DNA of 64,000 nucleotides from Halomarina ordinaria. GTDB lineage: Archaea; Halobacteriota; Halobacteria; Halobacteriales; Haloarculaceae. Made by a program: the position numbers and the translations under genes. The notes under the pieces are model-generated. The model was not told the DNA's origin and did no database searches. It saw only the letters and a program-made list of their open reading frames with translations. Below are positions 16,306-25,753 of the stretch, piece after piece; positions within the stretch are counted from its first letter, which is position 1; each line of letters opens with the position of its first letter. The stretch is taken from positions 124,001 to 188,000 of the forward strand of contig NZ_JARRAH010000002.1 of assembly GCF_030553305.1 (NCBI RefSeq), written 5' to 3'.

Positions 16306-19018
16306 CCGCGAACCCGCTGACCGGTCTGGGGCGTACGTCGTCACGCTCACCGACACCCGAGCGACCGACCCGCGGCTGACGGGCGGGAAGGGTGCCAACC
16401 TGTCGCGTCTCGCGCGCTCGGGCATCCCGGTCCCGTCGGGGTTCTGCGTCACGACCGTCGCGTACCGCCACCTCCTCGACGACGAGTCGGTCCAGACGGC
16501 GATTCGCGACCTCTCCGAAATCGACCCGGCCGACACCGCGGCGGTCGGCGCGGCAGGGGCGACGCTCCGCACACGTATCGAAGCCCTCGAGATTCCGCCC
16601 GCGATTCGAGAGGCGATTCAGACCGCTCTCGGAACGTCGACGGCCGCCTCCGATTCGACGTACGCGATCCGGTCGAGCGCGACGGCCGAAGACCTTCCAG
16701 AGGCGTCGTTCGCCGGGCAGCAAGAGACCTTCCTCAACGTGCACGGGACCGAGGCGGTCGTCGACCGCGTTCGAGACTGCATGGCCAGCCTGTTCACCGA
16801 TCGTGCGATCACCTACCGAGCGAAGAACGATATTCCGCATGAGGACGTCGCACTCGCCGTCGTCGTCCAGGAGATGGTGACGCCCGACGCGTCCGGGATT
16901 CTCTTCACCGCCGACCCGGTCTCGGGGAACCGTCGCGTCACCGCGATCGAGGCCGGTCGGGGACTGGGGGAAGCGTTCGTCTCCGGCGAGGCGACCCCCG
17001 ACTCGATTCGCGTCGACACCCACACCGGGGACCTCCTCGACTACGACGTCGGCGACCAGCGCGTCGCGGTTCGAGCACGCCCCGAGGGGGGAACCGAAAC
17101 CGTCGAACTCTCGTCGTCCGTTCGGACGGCCCGCGTCCTCACCGACGAACAGGTCCGAACGCTGGTGGCGCTGGGAGCGAGAATCGACGCGCTGTTCGAC
17201 CCCCCGCAGGACATCGAATGGGCACTCGAGGACGGGACCTTCTCGATTGTCCAGTCGCGGCCGATTACGACCCTGTTTCCCGTGCCGTCGCCTGCGCCGA
17301 CCGACGACCGACTCCACGTCTACTACAGTGTCGGGCACGCACAGGCGTTCCCGGAGGCGATGCCGCCATTGGTCAGAGACGTCTGGCTCACGTATACGCA
17401 GGCAGCACTCGGGGCGTTCGGCCTCACTTCCCGCTCGCCAGTCGGTGTCGAAGCCGGCGGTCGAGTGTACGTCGACATCACGGGCCTCCTGCGAATCGAT
17501 GCACTCCGGGACGACGTCCCAGACATCTTGGCGGAGGTGAGCGAGCCGATGGGTGCAGCGGTCGAGGACGTCCTTCGTCGGCGCGGTGACGAGTTCCGAA
17601 CCGAGCGGACCACACGCGAGCGACTCACTGCACTCCCTGCAGTCGTCAGAATCGTGTGGAAGAGCGCTCGAGGACTCCCGTTCGTGTGGCGGGCGATGAG
17701 CGGCTTCGTCAGGGCGTTCGTCGGCGCACCGAACCCACCCGAGTACGAAGAAGCCCTCTGGACCGACTGGGGCGAGGAGATGGCATCGCAGGTGACCGGT
17801 CACGGGACGCTCGCCGAGCGGGTACACGCGCCCTTCGACCTCATCGGGACCGCCGCGGCCGTCACGAGCTTTCCCCGAACCGGGCCGCTCTTCGCCGCGT
17901 TGGTCGCCGACGCGTGGCTCCGAACGCGCTTCCCGGACGCACCCGAGGACGTCAACGCAGTCGGGCGGGGATTCCCGCGAGAACTGGTGACCCGAATCAA
18001 CCTCGGGCTCGGTGACCTCGCGGACGTGGCACGCGACCACCCGGCCGTTGCGGACGCCCTCCAGCAGGGAGCGTCGCTCGACGAGGTCGAAGCGTGCGAG
18101 GGGGGAGACGTCTTCCGAGAGGCGTTCGAGGCGTACCTCGACGAGTTCGGGCATCGCGCGACCGGCGAACTCGACCTCAGTCGCCCTCGCTGGCGCGAAG
18201 ACCCCTCGGGGTTGCTCGCGACGATTCGAGCGAACCTCGAACACGGCGATGGTGAGTCGGCGGACCATCGACAGCATATCCAGCGGATGGAACGCGAAGC
18301 GCTCGCGGCGGCCGACCGCCTCGAACAGCGAGCGAACCGCGGGCTCCTCGGGCCAGTTCGTGAGCGGCTGGTCCGGCAGGTGATCCGCACCTATCGCGGG
18401 TACATCCAGACCCGAGAGTACCCCAAACAGGGGGCTGCCCACCTGTTCACGGCGTGGCGTGACGTGTTGCGAGCGGGGGGCGAGGTGCTCGCGTCGGAGG
18501 GACAGCTGGCGACGAGTGACGACATCTGGTTTCTGCGACGAGACGAGTTGCTCTCGGCACTGCGTGGTGAACCACTGGCGGTCGATATCGATCGGCGCCG
18601 CGCCGAGTTCGGACGGCACGCCTCGATGACCGCCCCCCCAGTGGTGACTAGCGAGGGCGAAGCACCCCGACCTGAGATCGACCGGACTGACGTCCCGGAC
18701 GGGACGCTCGTCGGGACGGGCGTGTCGGGAGGGGTCGTCGAGGGAGTCGCACGCGTCGTTCGCGACCCGAGCGAGGAGACGATCGAGAAGGGCGAGATTC
18801 TCGTCGCACCGTCGTCCGACCCGGGCTGGACGCCCCTGTTCCTGAACGCCGCCGGGCTCGTCTCGGAAGTCGGCGGTCGGATGAGTCACGGCGCACTTGT
18901 CGCCCGTGAATACGGCCTGCCGGCCGTCGTCTCGGTGCCGGATGCCACCCGCCGAATCACGACCGGTCAACGCGTCCGCGTCGACGGGAGCACTGGACGT
19001 GTCGAGCTCATCGAGTGA
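16298..19018 (+). CDS. PEP-synthase/rifampin-phosphotransferase-like enzyme
   Basis: A 906-residue protein with two of the domains of phosphoenolpyruvate synthase: an N-terminal PPDK ATP-binding domain (residues 1-320; GGKGANLSRLARSGIPVPSGF, SSATAEDLPEASFAGQQET) and a C-terminal swivelling phosphohistidine domain (GGRMSHGALVAREYGLPAVV, His near 864). The PEP/pyruvate TIM barrel of true PpsA is missing; a helical substrate domain lies between, as in rifampin phosphotransferase (RPH), which is of similar length. It therefore probably phosphorylates a small molecule via ATP and His. Start: ATG 16298; a GTG at 16274 is possible. Confidence 0.85.
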   Translation: MRDREPADRSGAYVVTLTDTRATDPRLTGGKGANLSRLARSGIPVPSGFCVTTVAYRHLLDDESVQTAIRDLSEIDPADTAAVGAAGATLRTRIEALEIPPAIREAIQTALGTSTAASDSTYAIRSSATAEDLPEASFAGQQETFLNVHGTEAVVDRVRDCMASLFTDRAITYRAKNDIPHEDVALAVVVQEMVTPDASGILFTADPVSGNRRVTAIEAGRGLGEAFVSGEATPDSIRVDTHTGDLLDYDVGDQRVAVRARPEGGTETVELSSSVRTARVLTDEQVRTLVALGARIDALFDPPQDIEWALEDGTFSIVQSRPITTLFPVPSPAPTDDRLHVYYSVGHAQAFPEAMPPLVRDVWLTYTQAALGAFGLTSRSPVGVEAGGRVYVDITGLLRIDALRDDVPDILAEVSEPMGAAVEDVLRRRGDEFRTERTTRERLTALPAVVRIVWKSARGLPFVWRAMSGFVRAFVGAPNPPEYEEALWTDWGEEMASQVTGHGTLAERVHAPFDLIGTAAAVTSFPRTGPLFAALVADAWLRTRFPDAPEDVNAVGRGFPRELVTRINLGLGDLADVARDHPAVADALQQGASLDEVEACEGGDVFREAFEAYLDEFGHRATGELDLSRPRWREDPSGLLATIRANLEHGDGESADHRQHIQRMEREALAAADRLEQRANRGLLGPVRERLVRQVIRTYRGYIQTREYPKQGAAHLFTAWRDVLRAGGEVLASEGQLATSDDIWFLRRDELLSALRGEPLAVDIDRRRAEFGRHASMTAPPVVTSEGEAPRPEIDRTDVPDGTLVGTGVSGGVVEGVARVVRDPSEETIEKGEILVAPSSDPGWTPLFLNAAGLVSEVGGRMSHGALVAREYGLPAVVSVPDATRRITTGQRVRVDGSTGRVELIE

Positions 19019-19226
19019 CTCACGGTGCAGCACGACCACCCGCTCTTCGCCACAAATCGACTCGCAAATACAGAACGGCGTTCCCGGCCCGCCGTCCGTC
19101 GTCGAGGCGAGTGGGTCCGGTGACGGTGGTGGTGCAGGAGTGCTCTGGGCCGTGGTCCTGTGCTTAGTTGCTGTCGCTACGCTCGCGCCACTGGTGCTGT
19201 TCGGCTACCGGGGATGCCGATACCGA

Positions 19227-19382
19227 TCAGTAACCAACGCCAGCAGTACCATCTGCAGGGGTGGCAGTTCCGGAGCCGTCGAACTCGTCCGCGTCGTCGT
19301 CGCGCAGTCGCAGATACGCCGCCGCCATCAACCCGTAACCGAACAGTGCAAATAAATTCACATGACGCTCCGGATGGGTCAC
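19227..19382 (-). CDS. Possible small membrane protein
   Basis: A minus-strand frame with GTG starts at 19382 or 19361 gives about 44-51 residues: a hydrophobic helix (NLFALFGYGLMAAAYLRLR) followed by an acidic tail (DDDADEFDGSG). The shape and composition fit a haloarchaeal small membrane protein. No homolog is recognised, and it is too short to be sure. Confidence 0.3.
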   Translation of the reverse strand: MTHPERHVNLFALFGYGLMAAAYLRLRDDDADEFDGSGTATPADGTAGVGY

Positions 19383-19560
19383 ATCCGGTGTGAGCGGTCA
19401 CCCCTCGCTCCTGCAGACGATACGAGTCGATCCGAGTTCTACGGAGAACGGAAACCCGCCGGGACCGATTCGCCTGTACGAGCAGAGTTCACTGACGATG
19501 ATTTGCTGAAGCCGTTCGTCCCGAACTGCGACCACACGTCCGCATCTCGTCGGGAGTGAC

Positions 19561-19998
19561 TCACAGACGACCGCTCCCGACGTACGCGAGACCGAGACTG
19601 CCGAGAACGATCAGACCACCCAGCACGATGTCCGGGAGCGAGAAGAAATACTCCCCGACCGACCCGAGTAGTATGCACCCCACTGCGACCAGAGCGGCGA
19701 ACGGATGCGATCGCAAGTGTCGAATCAGGACACGGAGCGACCAGTAACTCATCTCCAGTGCGGACGTGATAGTCGCCCTGAGTGGACGGTTTCCGTCCGG
19801 ATTTTCGGCCGGTTCGAATCGATCGAACTCCGCAGCGTCGACGGTGATGAGAGCACCCGTGTGGACCCGTTGTCCGTCGACGTCCCCGACTCGAAGCAGT
19901 GTCACCGCCTCGCTAGTCGTACCGACCACCCGATACGTCCCTGCTCGATGGTCGGTGTCGGTCGGTCGGTAGTGCTCGTACATCGAAGGTGAGGACAT
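19561..19998 (-). CDS. Hypothetical haloarchaeal protein, soluble domain plus two helices
   Basis: A 145-residue protein. Residues 15-65 (GTYRVVGTTSEAVTLLRVGD, GQRVHTGALITVD) look like a small beta-barrel of a kind seen in haloarchaeal regulators of membrane proteins; residues 85-145 hold two transmembrane helices (HPFAALVAVGCILLGSVG and IVLGGLIVLGSLGLAYVG). No family name recognised. It starts at ATG 19998 or 19983. Confidence 0.65.
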   Translation of the reverse strand: MSSPSMYEHYRPTDTDHRAGTYRVVGTTSEAVTLLRVGDVDGQRVHTGALITVDAAEFDRFEPAENPDGNRPLRATITSALEMSYWSLRVLIRHLRSHPFAALVAVGCILLGSVGEYFFSLPDIVLGGLIVLGSLGLAYVGSGRL

Positions 19999-20168
19999 TC
20001 CTGGCAGTCGTTCTACAGTGGTTATCTTAGTTGGGGTAGTAGTCGACGCTCCACGGTGGCTGTACGACCGCTACGCACGTCCCTGCGATGAGTGCTATAC
20101 TCGTGGCACGAAGCCGTTAGAAGCGTGTCACGTGTCTTGTAGTCTCTAGAACTCTGAGGAGGACGCCT

Positions 20169-20266
20169 GCCCCTGAAGTCAGGGGACACTCACACTCGGG
20201 GGGATTTCTCGTCGGCGGAGGGAGGCTTCACTGACGAGCTCGCCGCTTCAGCGGCGGGGAGTTGAC
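20169..20266. mobile_element. Two IS200/IS605-like terminal hairpins without a transposase
   Basis: CCCCTG-AAGT-CAGGGG at 20170-20185 is followed by GACACTC, and CGCCGC-TTCA-GCGGCG at 20241-20256 by GGGGAGTTGAC. Perfect short stems with these tails resemble the right ends of haloarchaeal IS200/IS605-type elements, where the guide (omega) RNA of TnpB overlaps the right end. No tnpA or tnpB lies nearby, so this would be a remnant end. The rest of 20030-20322 holds no gene. Confidence 0.4.
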
Positions 20267-20322
20267 GACGGGTGCTGGAGCAGGAGTCGACGATAAAGAT
20301 TGCTCTCTTCTCGTGGCCGGAG

Positions 20323-23163
20323 CTATCGAACCTCGCCCCACGTGCCGACGAGTTCTCCCTCGTAAAACCGGCGTTGCTGGAATCCGAGCGCATTGCAGAT
20401 CATCGTATGGCCCATGAACGAGACGGCATAGTCGGCCATCCCGAACGGGTGGAGTTCACGTTGATTCGCCGGCGGCAGGATAGAGCCGAGGAGGTTGATT
20501 TCGGCGTCACCAGCCTGGAGTGAGCCGGCTCCGACGCCCCCCTCGTCCCCCGCCTGCATCCGCCCGGCGATTTCGCCGCCAGCAGCCGTGAAGGCATCGT
20601 CGTCGATGACCGTCGCCGGTTGGTCGTTCACGTTGGGAACGTACCCGATCTGTGGACTCTTCCACATCTCGCGCTGGAGCGGCCGAATGTCGTCGAGGAG
20701 GTAATGCTCGAAGTCTCGATCGACTACGTTCGCGATTCCGACCTCGATGGTCTGGAGGTCATCGGCAGCTATCGCTTCGGCGGCACCGATATCGAGTTCG
20801 GCAAGAAGGTAGAGGCCCCTGTCCGTCAACACGAGGTCGCCGCCCGCCTCGACGAACTCCGCGATCGCCGCAACGTACTCGTCGCTGTCACGACCGACGT
20901 CATGGGAGACGACGAGTTTGTCGTACCGACGCTTGCCGGAGTTGCCACGCATCAGACGGCCGATTCGCACGTCTTGGACTCGCAGCCCCTCCAGGCTCCC
21001 CGACTCTAAGTTCGGTTCGAGGTCGGCGAAGAACTGCATCGGATTGACGACGTATTCCTCCTGTGAGTACCCGAAGGCCTCCTCCGGGTCTGGGTGTTCC
21101 TCCTCGCTGTCGATGGTGACGACATCGGTCTCGACCTCTCCATCGCCGTCGAACTCGATCGACCAGTCGCCTGCTGCTGGGCTCGGGACGTAGAAACTCC
21201 GGTCATCCGTCTCGGCGAGGTCGATGGTTCGAACGACTTGCCCACCGGGATTGACCAGTTTCACGACCCCTTCGTTGATTCCGTTGTCGTGGAGTCGGAC
21301 GGCGAGCGAATGTGTCTGCCCCTGTGAGGAGACAGCAGACCTACCCGATGGCCCCGGTTGTACCGTTTCGTGGCGGGTCTGGACCGCGGTCGCTCGACCC
21401 TGGCCCGGCCCCTTTCCTTTGCCAGGGCTCTCGTCAGTGTGGGACAACTCCGCCGATGTGCGGGTGAGCTCCGAAGCCGTCACATAGGCGGTGTCCTGGT
21501 CTCCTGTCGCGACTGTCGCGTTCGTGTCCGCTGCACACATCTCGGCGAACTCGCGCATCGAGATTCGATACGCCGTCGCCAGGTGACGCTCGATGTACGG
21601 GCGCCAGTTCACCCACGCCCGCATGGCGAGTTCTGGAGCGACCGTGACAGCGCCGAGGCCGCCGAACTCCTCTGGTTGGCCCGCCCAGCCGAGCAACCCG
21701 CCGGTGATATTGTAGCCTAACGAGTCGTAGATCGAGCCGTAGTCGAGCAGTTCGTCCGGAACGTAGTCGTTGGGGTCGCCGAAGATCGTGTCCGTTCCAG
21801 CACGGATGGTGTCGGGAGCGATCGTCTCGGGGCTGCCCCACCGGTCGGTCATCGCCGCGTCGATGCGCCTGTTCACCTCATCGAGGTTGTGTGTGCCGTT
21901 GTGTTCGTACGCGGCGTTGGACTCGAGGTTCAACACCATCGTGTCCGAGAACCCCATCATGTGGTAGTCACAGAGGTACTCGATGTTGTCGTACCCACGA
22001 AGGTGGCCGACCGTCGCCAGTGCGTCCGGGACGACGTCGTCGTACCCCACGTCGTAACCGGGGCGTACATCCGGGGCATTCCCGTGGTCGGCCGGCCAGA
22101 ACGCGGGATTCGCCCACCCAATCGTCGGGTACTGCCGGTTGGTGTCGACTTCCGATGCGTTCCCCCGGTAGTGGCCGTAGTGTGGGTCACCGAAGAGGTC
22201 AGCGTACGGGTTCGGTCCAAACTGTGGCTTACGTACGGTCCAGCCGTCCGGGTTGATGTAGACCCAGATAATGACGATGTCGTCGAGGAGATCACTGAAC
22301 TCCTCGGCTTCGCCGTTGACAGCGTCCTCGATGATTCGGCTCCCGGCCTCGACGCCGGCACGCTCGTTGCCGTGGATACCGACGATGAAGACGGCCTTGT
22401 CCTTCTCCTGGAACGACGCCTCGTCCTGAATATCGTTCGTGAGTTCTGCGACGTAGATGTCCTGTGGGTCGGGATCTTCACCGGTGAAGAAGTTCTCCCA
22501 GCCAGGCCCCTGACCGATTCGATGCACGCGAACCATGTCGGGATACTCCGCTGCGAGGTGGTCGAGCGCTTGGCCCGCCTCCGGATGCGAGATCCAGTCG
22601 CGCGCGTTTTCGACGTCCGGGAAGACGCTGTCCGTATAGGAGTCGTCCAGTCTCCAGAACGGATTGGCACCCGGTGAGAAATCGACGTGGTCGATGCCAC
22701 CGATTTCGTCGAGCGCGAATTCGAGTTCCTGTGCCGTGACGTGGGCGTGTGCAGACGGGTTGGGGGCGTCACGTGTGACGACCTTCGGCGCCCGATCGTC
22801 CTCGTCGACATCCCAGTCGGGTTCGCCGTACTCGTCGTAGAACGCGTCCAGTGACTCGCTATCTGCGAACTCGAGCACGAGTGCAGCCTCGTACTCCGCG
22901 GGTGTCGAGTTGACAACGAACTCCGCGAGATCCGTCACGGAGTCATCCGTGACGGCTGATTGAGCCACCTCCTCGCCAGCGACCGTGTTCGGAAGCGAGA
23001 GTGCCGCTCCGGTCACCGCTGCGACTCGGAGGAACGTCCGTCGGTCGATCGAACTCCCTTCGAATGCATCATCGGCCAGTGCCACTGCTTCTCGATAGGT
23101 GTACTGTGACCGGTCACCGTCTCGTTCTCTCGAAGTGCCGTCGTCTGTGTCTGGTCGTGTCAT
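20323..23163 (-). CDS. Tat-exported M14 zinc carboxypeptidase
   Basis: A 946-residue secreted metallopeptidase. The N-terminus has a twin-arginine signal (SIDRRTFLRVAAVTGAALSLP) preceded by 40 polar residues. The M14 domain occupies about residues 190-560: zinc ligands in GIHGNERAG (His and Glu) and a later His in CDYHMMGF, and an Arg-rich substrate segment SEVDTNRQYP. A Gly/Ser linker near 610-650 leads to a beta-sandwich pre-peptidase-like domain (residues 660-740), then a glutamine-amidotransferase-like C-terminal region (residues 770-940). It would act outside the cell on peptides. The length is above family average because of the extra C-terminal domains. Confidence 0.88.
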   Translation of the reverse strand: MTRPDTDDGTSRERDGDRSQYTYREAVALADDAFEGSSIDRRTFLRVAAVTGAALSLPNTVAGEEVAQSAVTDDSVTDLAEFVVNSTPAEYEAALVLEFADSESLDAFYDEYGEPDWDVDEDDRAPKVVTRDAPNPSAHAHVTAQELEFALDEIGGIDHVDFSPGANPFWRLDDSYTDSVFPDVENARDWISHPEAGQALDHLAAEYPDMVRVHRIGQGPGWENFFTGEDPDPQDIYVAELTNDIQDEASFQEKDKAVFIVGIHGNERAGVEAGSRIIEDAVNGEAEEFSDLLDDIVIIWVYINPDGWTVRKPQFGPNPYADLFGDPHYGHYRGNASEVDTNRQYPTIGWANPAFWPADHGNAPDVRPGYDVGYDDVVPDALATVGHLRGYDNIEYLCDYHMMGFSDTMVLNLESNAAYEHNGTHNLDEVNRRIDAAMTDRWGSPETIAPDTIRAGTDTIFGDPNDYVPDELLDYGSIYDSLGYNITGGLLGWAGQPEEFGGLGAVTVAPELAMRAWVNWRPYIERHLATAYRISMREFAEMCAADTNATVATGDQDTAYVTASELTRTSAELSHTDESPGKGKGPGQGRATAVQTRHETVQPGPSGRSAVSSQGQTHSLAVRLHDNGINEGVVKLVNPGGQVVRTIDLAETDDRSFYVPSPAAGDWSIEFDGDGEVETDVVTIDSEEEHPDPEEAFGYSQEEYVVNPMQFFADLEPNLESGSLEGLRVQDVRIGRLMRGNSGKRRYDKLVVSHDVGRDSDEYVAAIAEFVEAGGDLVLTDRGLYLLAELDIGAAEAIAADDLQTIEVGIANVVDRDFEHYLLDDIRPLQREMWKSPQIGYVPNVNDQPATVIDDDAFTAAGGEIAGRMQAGDEGGVGAGSLQAGDAEINLLGSILPPANQRELHPFGMADYAVSFMGHTMICNALGFQQRRFYEGELVGTWGEVR

Positions 23164-23829
23164 TAGATATCGTGGGTGTCGCCACCAAGTATTGAATCAA
23201 TACCCTCGTCAAATAAGTATATTCATTAATATAAGTGTAATAGAGTTTCTCTATGTCTACAATAAATACCTTCGCATCTGAGTTCCTCGCTGCCGAACCA
23301 TTCGTACTGGGAGTCGTAGCCCGTGAGCCGAGGCCTCCGTCGTCAAAGCCGTAGTGAGATGACTACGTCTAGATTTCGAACCCACCCCAGAGCGATAGAC
23401 GCACGCTCTCTGTCTATCAATACCGGCAGACGACGTTTGGCCTCGTCAGCGACGATTCTCCACTAGTTGGTCGCCACCTCGGTCTGCATCGCTCACCGCG
23501 CCAGCCGGTGGTGTCTATCGTCCCCTGGGGGGGTGCGAGGGTGTTCGTGAGCACGCTCACATGGTGATGAACGAGTTAGAGAGCCATTAGAGGACGAACA
23601 GCGATGCGACCATCACCGGGCCGCATCCGGAGTACGACTGTTACGGCCGGTCGACCGGTGTGGTGTATTATTGGTGTTCGGGCAGTGGTATCGAAGCGTG
23701 TCGGCGCGCGGACGTTCGCGAGCAGTGTCTGTGTGGTGACCAGCGGTGAGCGTTGAGCGTCGAAAGCCGCTGGCGATGACGTCCCGGCGGGGCGTCCGAG
23801 CATTGAGCGACCTCCTCGCACAGGACGGG
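23164..23829. other. Non-coding stretch upstream of the carboxypeptidase gene
   Basis: AT-rich DNA at 23200-23280 probably contains the carboxypeptidase promoter. The rest is degraded. GGTGGTGTCTATC followed by a C-run/G-run segment at 23507-23540 recurs at 32416-32450. Confidence 0.4.
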
Positions 23830-24041
23830 ATACTGCTCAGGTATCGACGGCGGACGTCGACGAGACGACGGCGCAACAGCTCGTCAGTGCCCTCGTCGAC
23901 GACGGGGTCGTGATGGCGGTCGCCGACCAGCGAGTACTAGTTCACGAGCCAAGCGGCGAAGCCTTCGACTCGATTCGGCAGGTAGCTGTTTTCCATCGTG
24001 GATGGACGGCTGCCCGTGAAGCTGGTGAGGCCGACGGATGA
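23830..24041 (+). pseudogene. C-terminal fragment of a haloarchaeal HTH-like protein
   Basis: The frame reads TTAQQLVSALVDDGVVMAVADQRVLVHEP, then FDSIRQVAVFHRGWTAARE and a TGA at 24039-24041. The alternation of a helix, a short beta segment and FHRGWTAARE is familiar from the end of small haloarchaeal winged-helix regulators. The recognition-helix portion is missing upstream and there is no start codon. Confidence 0.4.
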
Positions 24042-24447
24042 TGCAGTAGACGCTCTTCGGGTGTGGCTTCTGTGAAGCAGTCCCTGTGTCCGCGGCAGGC
24101 ACGGCACATAGGTGGGGAGTGACGAGCGCGTCACCCACCAGATCTGTGCCGACTGTCTGTCTACGCCTGAAGGACAGTACGTTCCCAGCCCTCAGCACGG
24201 CCGTCTGTTCGGAATCGAGGTGCCAGCCAGTCGACGAGCTAGAGTAGATGGGCGGGAGGGTCCCTCATCGAATACGCGTGGGTCACCATTCATTGCAATT
24301 AATTCCTCCAACTTTTGAGAGTGATAAACAAGTCCATTTTCGGATGATGTCACATGATACGAACGAGGAGGTACGAAGGCTGCTGTCTCGCAATCCCTGT
24401 CCTCGATCACAACTCCCTTGATCGTCTCGCTAGAAGCCAGTCACGTA
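24042..24447. other. Intergenic, no supported gene
   Basis: Short frames with several Cys codons occur around 24060-24170 but are interrupted. The 24295-24350 segment is AT-rich and may hold the promoter of the haemoglobin gene. Confidence 0.35.
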
Positions 24448-24846
24448 ATGAGTGAGGACGAAACGGTGTTCGACCGCCTTGGCGGTCACGAGGCAGTCGA
24501 GAGCGTCGTGAACGATTTCTACGACCGTGTGTTAGACGACGAGCGCGTCGTTCACCACTTTGAGGATAGCAACACGACGGAGCTCCGGGCTCATCAGGTA
24601 CAATTCATCTCAGCAGTAACCGGCGGTCCTGTCGAATACTCCGGGGACGATATGCGCGCGGCTCACAGCGGGATGGGTATCACCGATAGCGAGTTCACCG
24701 TCGTGGCAGGACACTTGGATACTGCCTTGGCAGAAAACGGTGTCTCCGACGAAGACCGTGAACGAGTCCTCGAAACAGTCGAGGAACTGCGTCCCGAAAT
24801 CGTGGAGATCACCGAGAGCAGCGAAACTGGTTCGGCGACTTCGTAA
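24448..24846 (+). CDS. Group I truncated haemoglobin
   Basis: A 132-residue truncated (2/2) globin. The N-terminal TVFDRLGGHEAVESVVNDFYDRVL is the family signature, VVHHFED follows, and MRAAHSGMGI carries the proximal haem-binding His (about residue 75). Group I truncated globins bind O2 and NO and often protect against nitrosative stress. The next gene downstream is the stump of a nitrite reductase, which fits a role in NO handling. A Glu/Ser-rich acidic tail follows the globin fold. The start is ATG 24448, preceded in frame by atypical codons. Confidence 0.9.
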   Translation: MSEDETVFDRLGGHEAVESVVNDFYDRVLDDERVVHHFEDSNTTELRAHQVQFISAVTGGPVEYSGDDMRAAHSGMGITDSEFTVVAGHLDTALAENGVSDEDRERVLETVEELRPEIVEITESSETGSATS

Positions 24847-24985
24847 GCGTTCGTACCTCTGAACCGCTCGTTCACGTGTTCTCCCTGCGGTTCAGTGAAT
24901 ATCGCTTGTTCGAAAAACGTGAGCGGACCCCCTTCGGTCACCCTCCGCGGACAACCGGTCGGAGGCCCGGGGTGTCCCAGGCCTT

Positions 24986-25192
24986 GATGACGGTCTTTCA
25001 TTCAACAGGGCCTACGTTCAGACGACGCCCGTGCTCCCCGGCAGCGCGACGGTCGTGACGGCCCAGTTCCCAGTGCCGGGCGACTACAAACTGGTCGACC
25101 ACGCACTCTCACGTGTCGCCCGGAAGGGGGCGCTCGCGGTCATCAGTGCCGACGGTCCGGCAGACGACGAACTGTTCAATCCGGAGGACTGA
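24986..25192 (+). pseudogene. nirK: Copper nitrite reductase (NirK) C-terminal fragment
   Basis: The last 60 or so codons of a NirK gene: VQTTPVLPGSATVVTAQFPVPGD, then YKLVDHALSRVARKGALAVI, ending at TGA 25190-25192. LVDHA(L/I) with its conserved His and the KGALxVI strand are hallmarks of domain 2 of haloarchaeal NirK. The type 1 and type 2 copper sites encoded upstream are lost. It is followed after one nucleotide by the CGCGG-type peptide gene, which suggests the ancestral order nirK-peptide. Confidence 0.7.
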
Positions 25193-25193
25193 G

Positions 25194-25511
25194 ATGAACG
25201 ATCACACACCCATCGACGCCGAACTCGTCACCGACCGCATTCATCACAGCTCGTGGTCCGCAAATCTGGAAAAACCCGTTCACGGCGAACGGCTCTCCGC
25301 GGTCGTCACGGGAGCCATCGAGGCGGTCGACCACACAGCACCGGGGTATCACGTGACCCTCGTCACCCACGGCGCACACGGCCGGCCGGACTCGTCTCTC
25401 GGTCCGGTACTCCACGAAACGTTCGGCGACGGCATCGACTGGTCCTACGTCAAGCAGTGTGGCGGGCACGTTCTCCGTGTTCGTGTTCACGACGGTCGTG
25501 AACATCGATAG
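25194..25511 (+). CDS. CGCGG-family candidate rSAM-modified peptide, shortened core
   Basis: A 105-residue protein related to the haloarchaeal CGCGG family of putative radical-SAM-modified peptides. The shared leader ITDRIH..SWSANLEKP(V/E)H is at residues 11-33 and HTAPGYHVTLVTH at about 48-62. At the core, where the paralog at 29650 has QCGCGGHV, this one has QCGGHV: one Cys-Gly pair is missing. It also has an 8-residue polar C-terminal tail. It starts one nucleotide after the nirK stump. No maturase is in the window. It could be a naturally shortened variant or a decaying copy. Confidence 0.75.
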   Translation: MNDHTPIDAELVTDRIHHSSWSANLEKPVHGERLSAVVTGAIEAVDHTAPGYHVTLVTHGAHGRPDSSLGPVLHETFGDGIDWSYVKQCGGHVLRVRVHDGREHR

Positions 25512-25753
25512 GAACGCAGAGACGTTCGCCCGATTGAGCGCCGTGCGAAGGTTCGCTACCGTACTGGTACTCATCTCGAATGGATGGTTGCAAGGACTAC
25601 TCCCGATAGATCGACACCGTCGCCGGAGTCGACGCTGCGGTTGACCTCGCCAGTCGCGGGGCGTCCGGGAACTCACCCTCTCGTGCACTCAGGACCGTCG
25701 TCCAATCCGAGTGCCGTTCTACTCGACACATACCTGATTCAAGGAACTGCTCT

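Noticed and set aside
16196..19039. A 947-codon open frame on the minus strand
   Set aside because: It is the antisense of the PEP-synthase/RPH-like gene, held open by GC-rich third positions; its Arg/Asp-heavy sequence has no domain.
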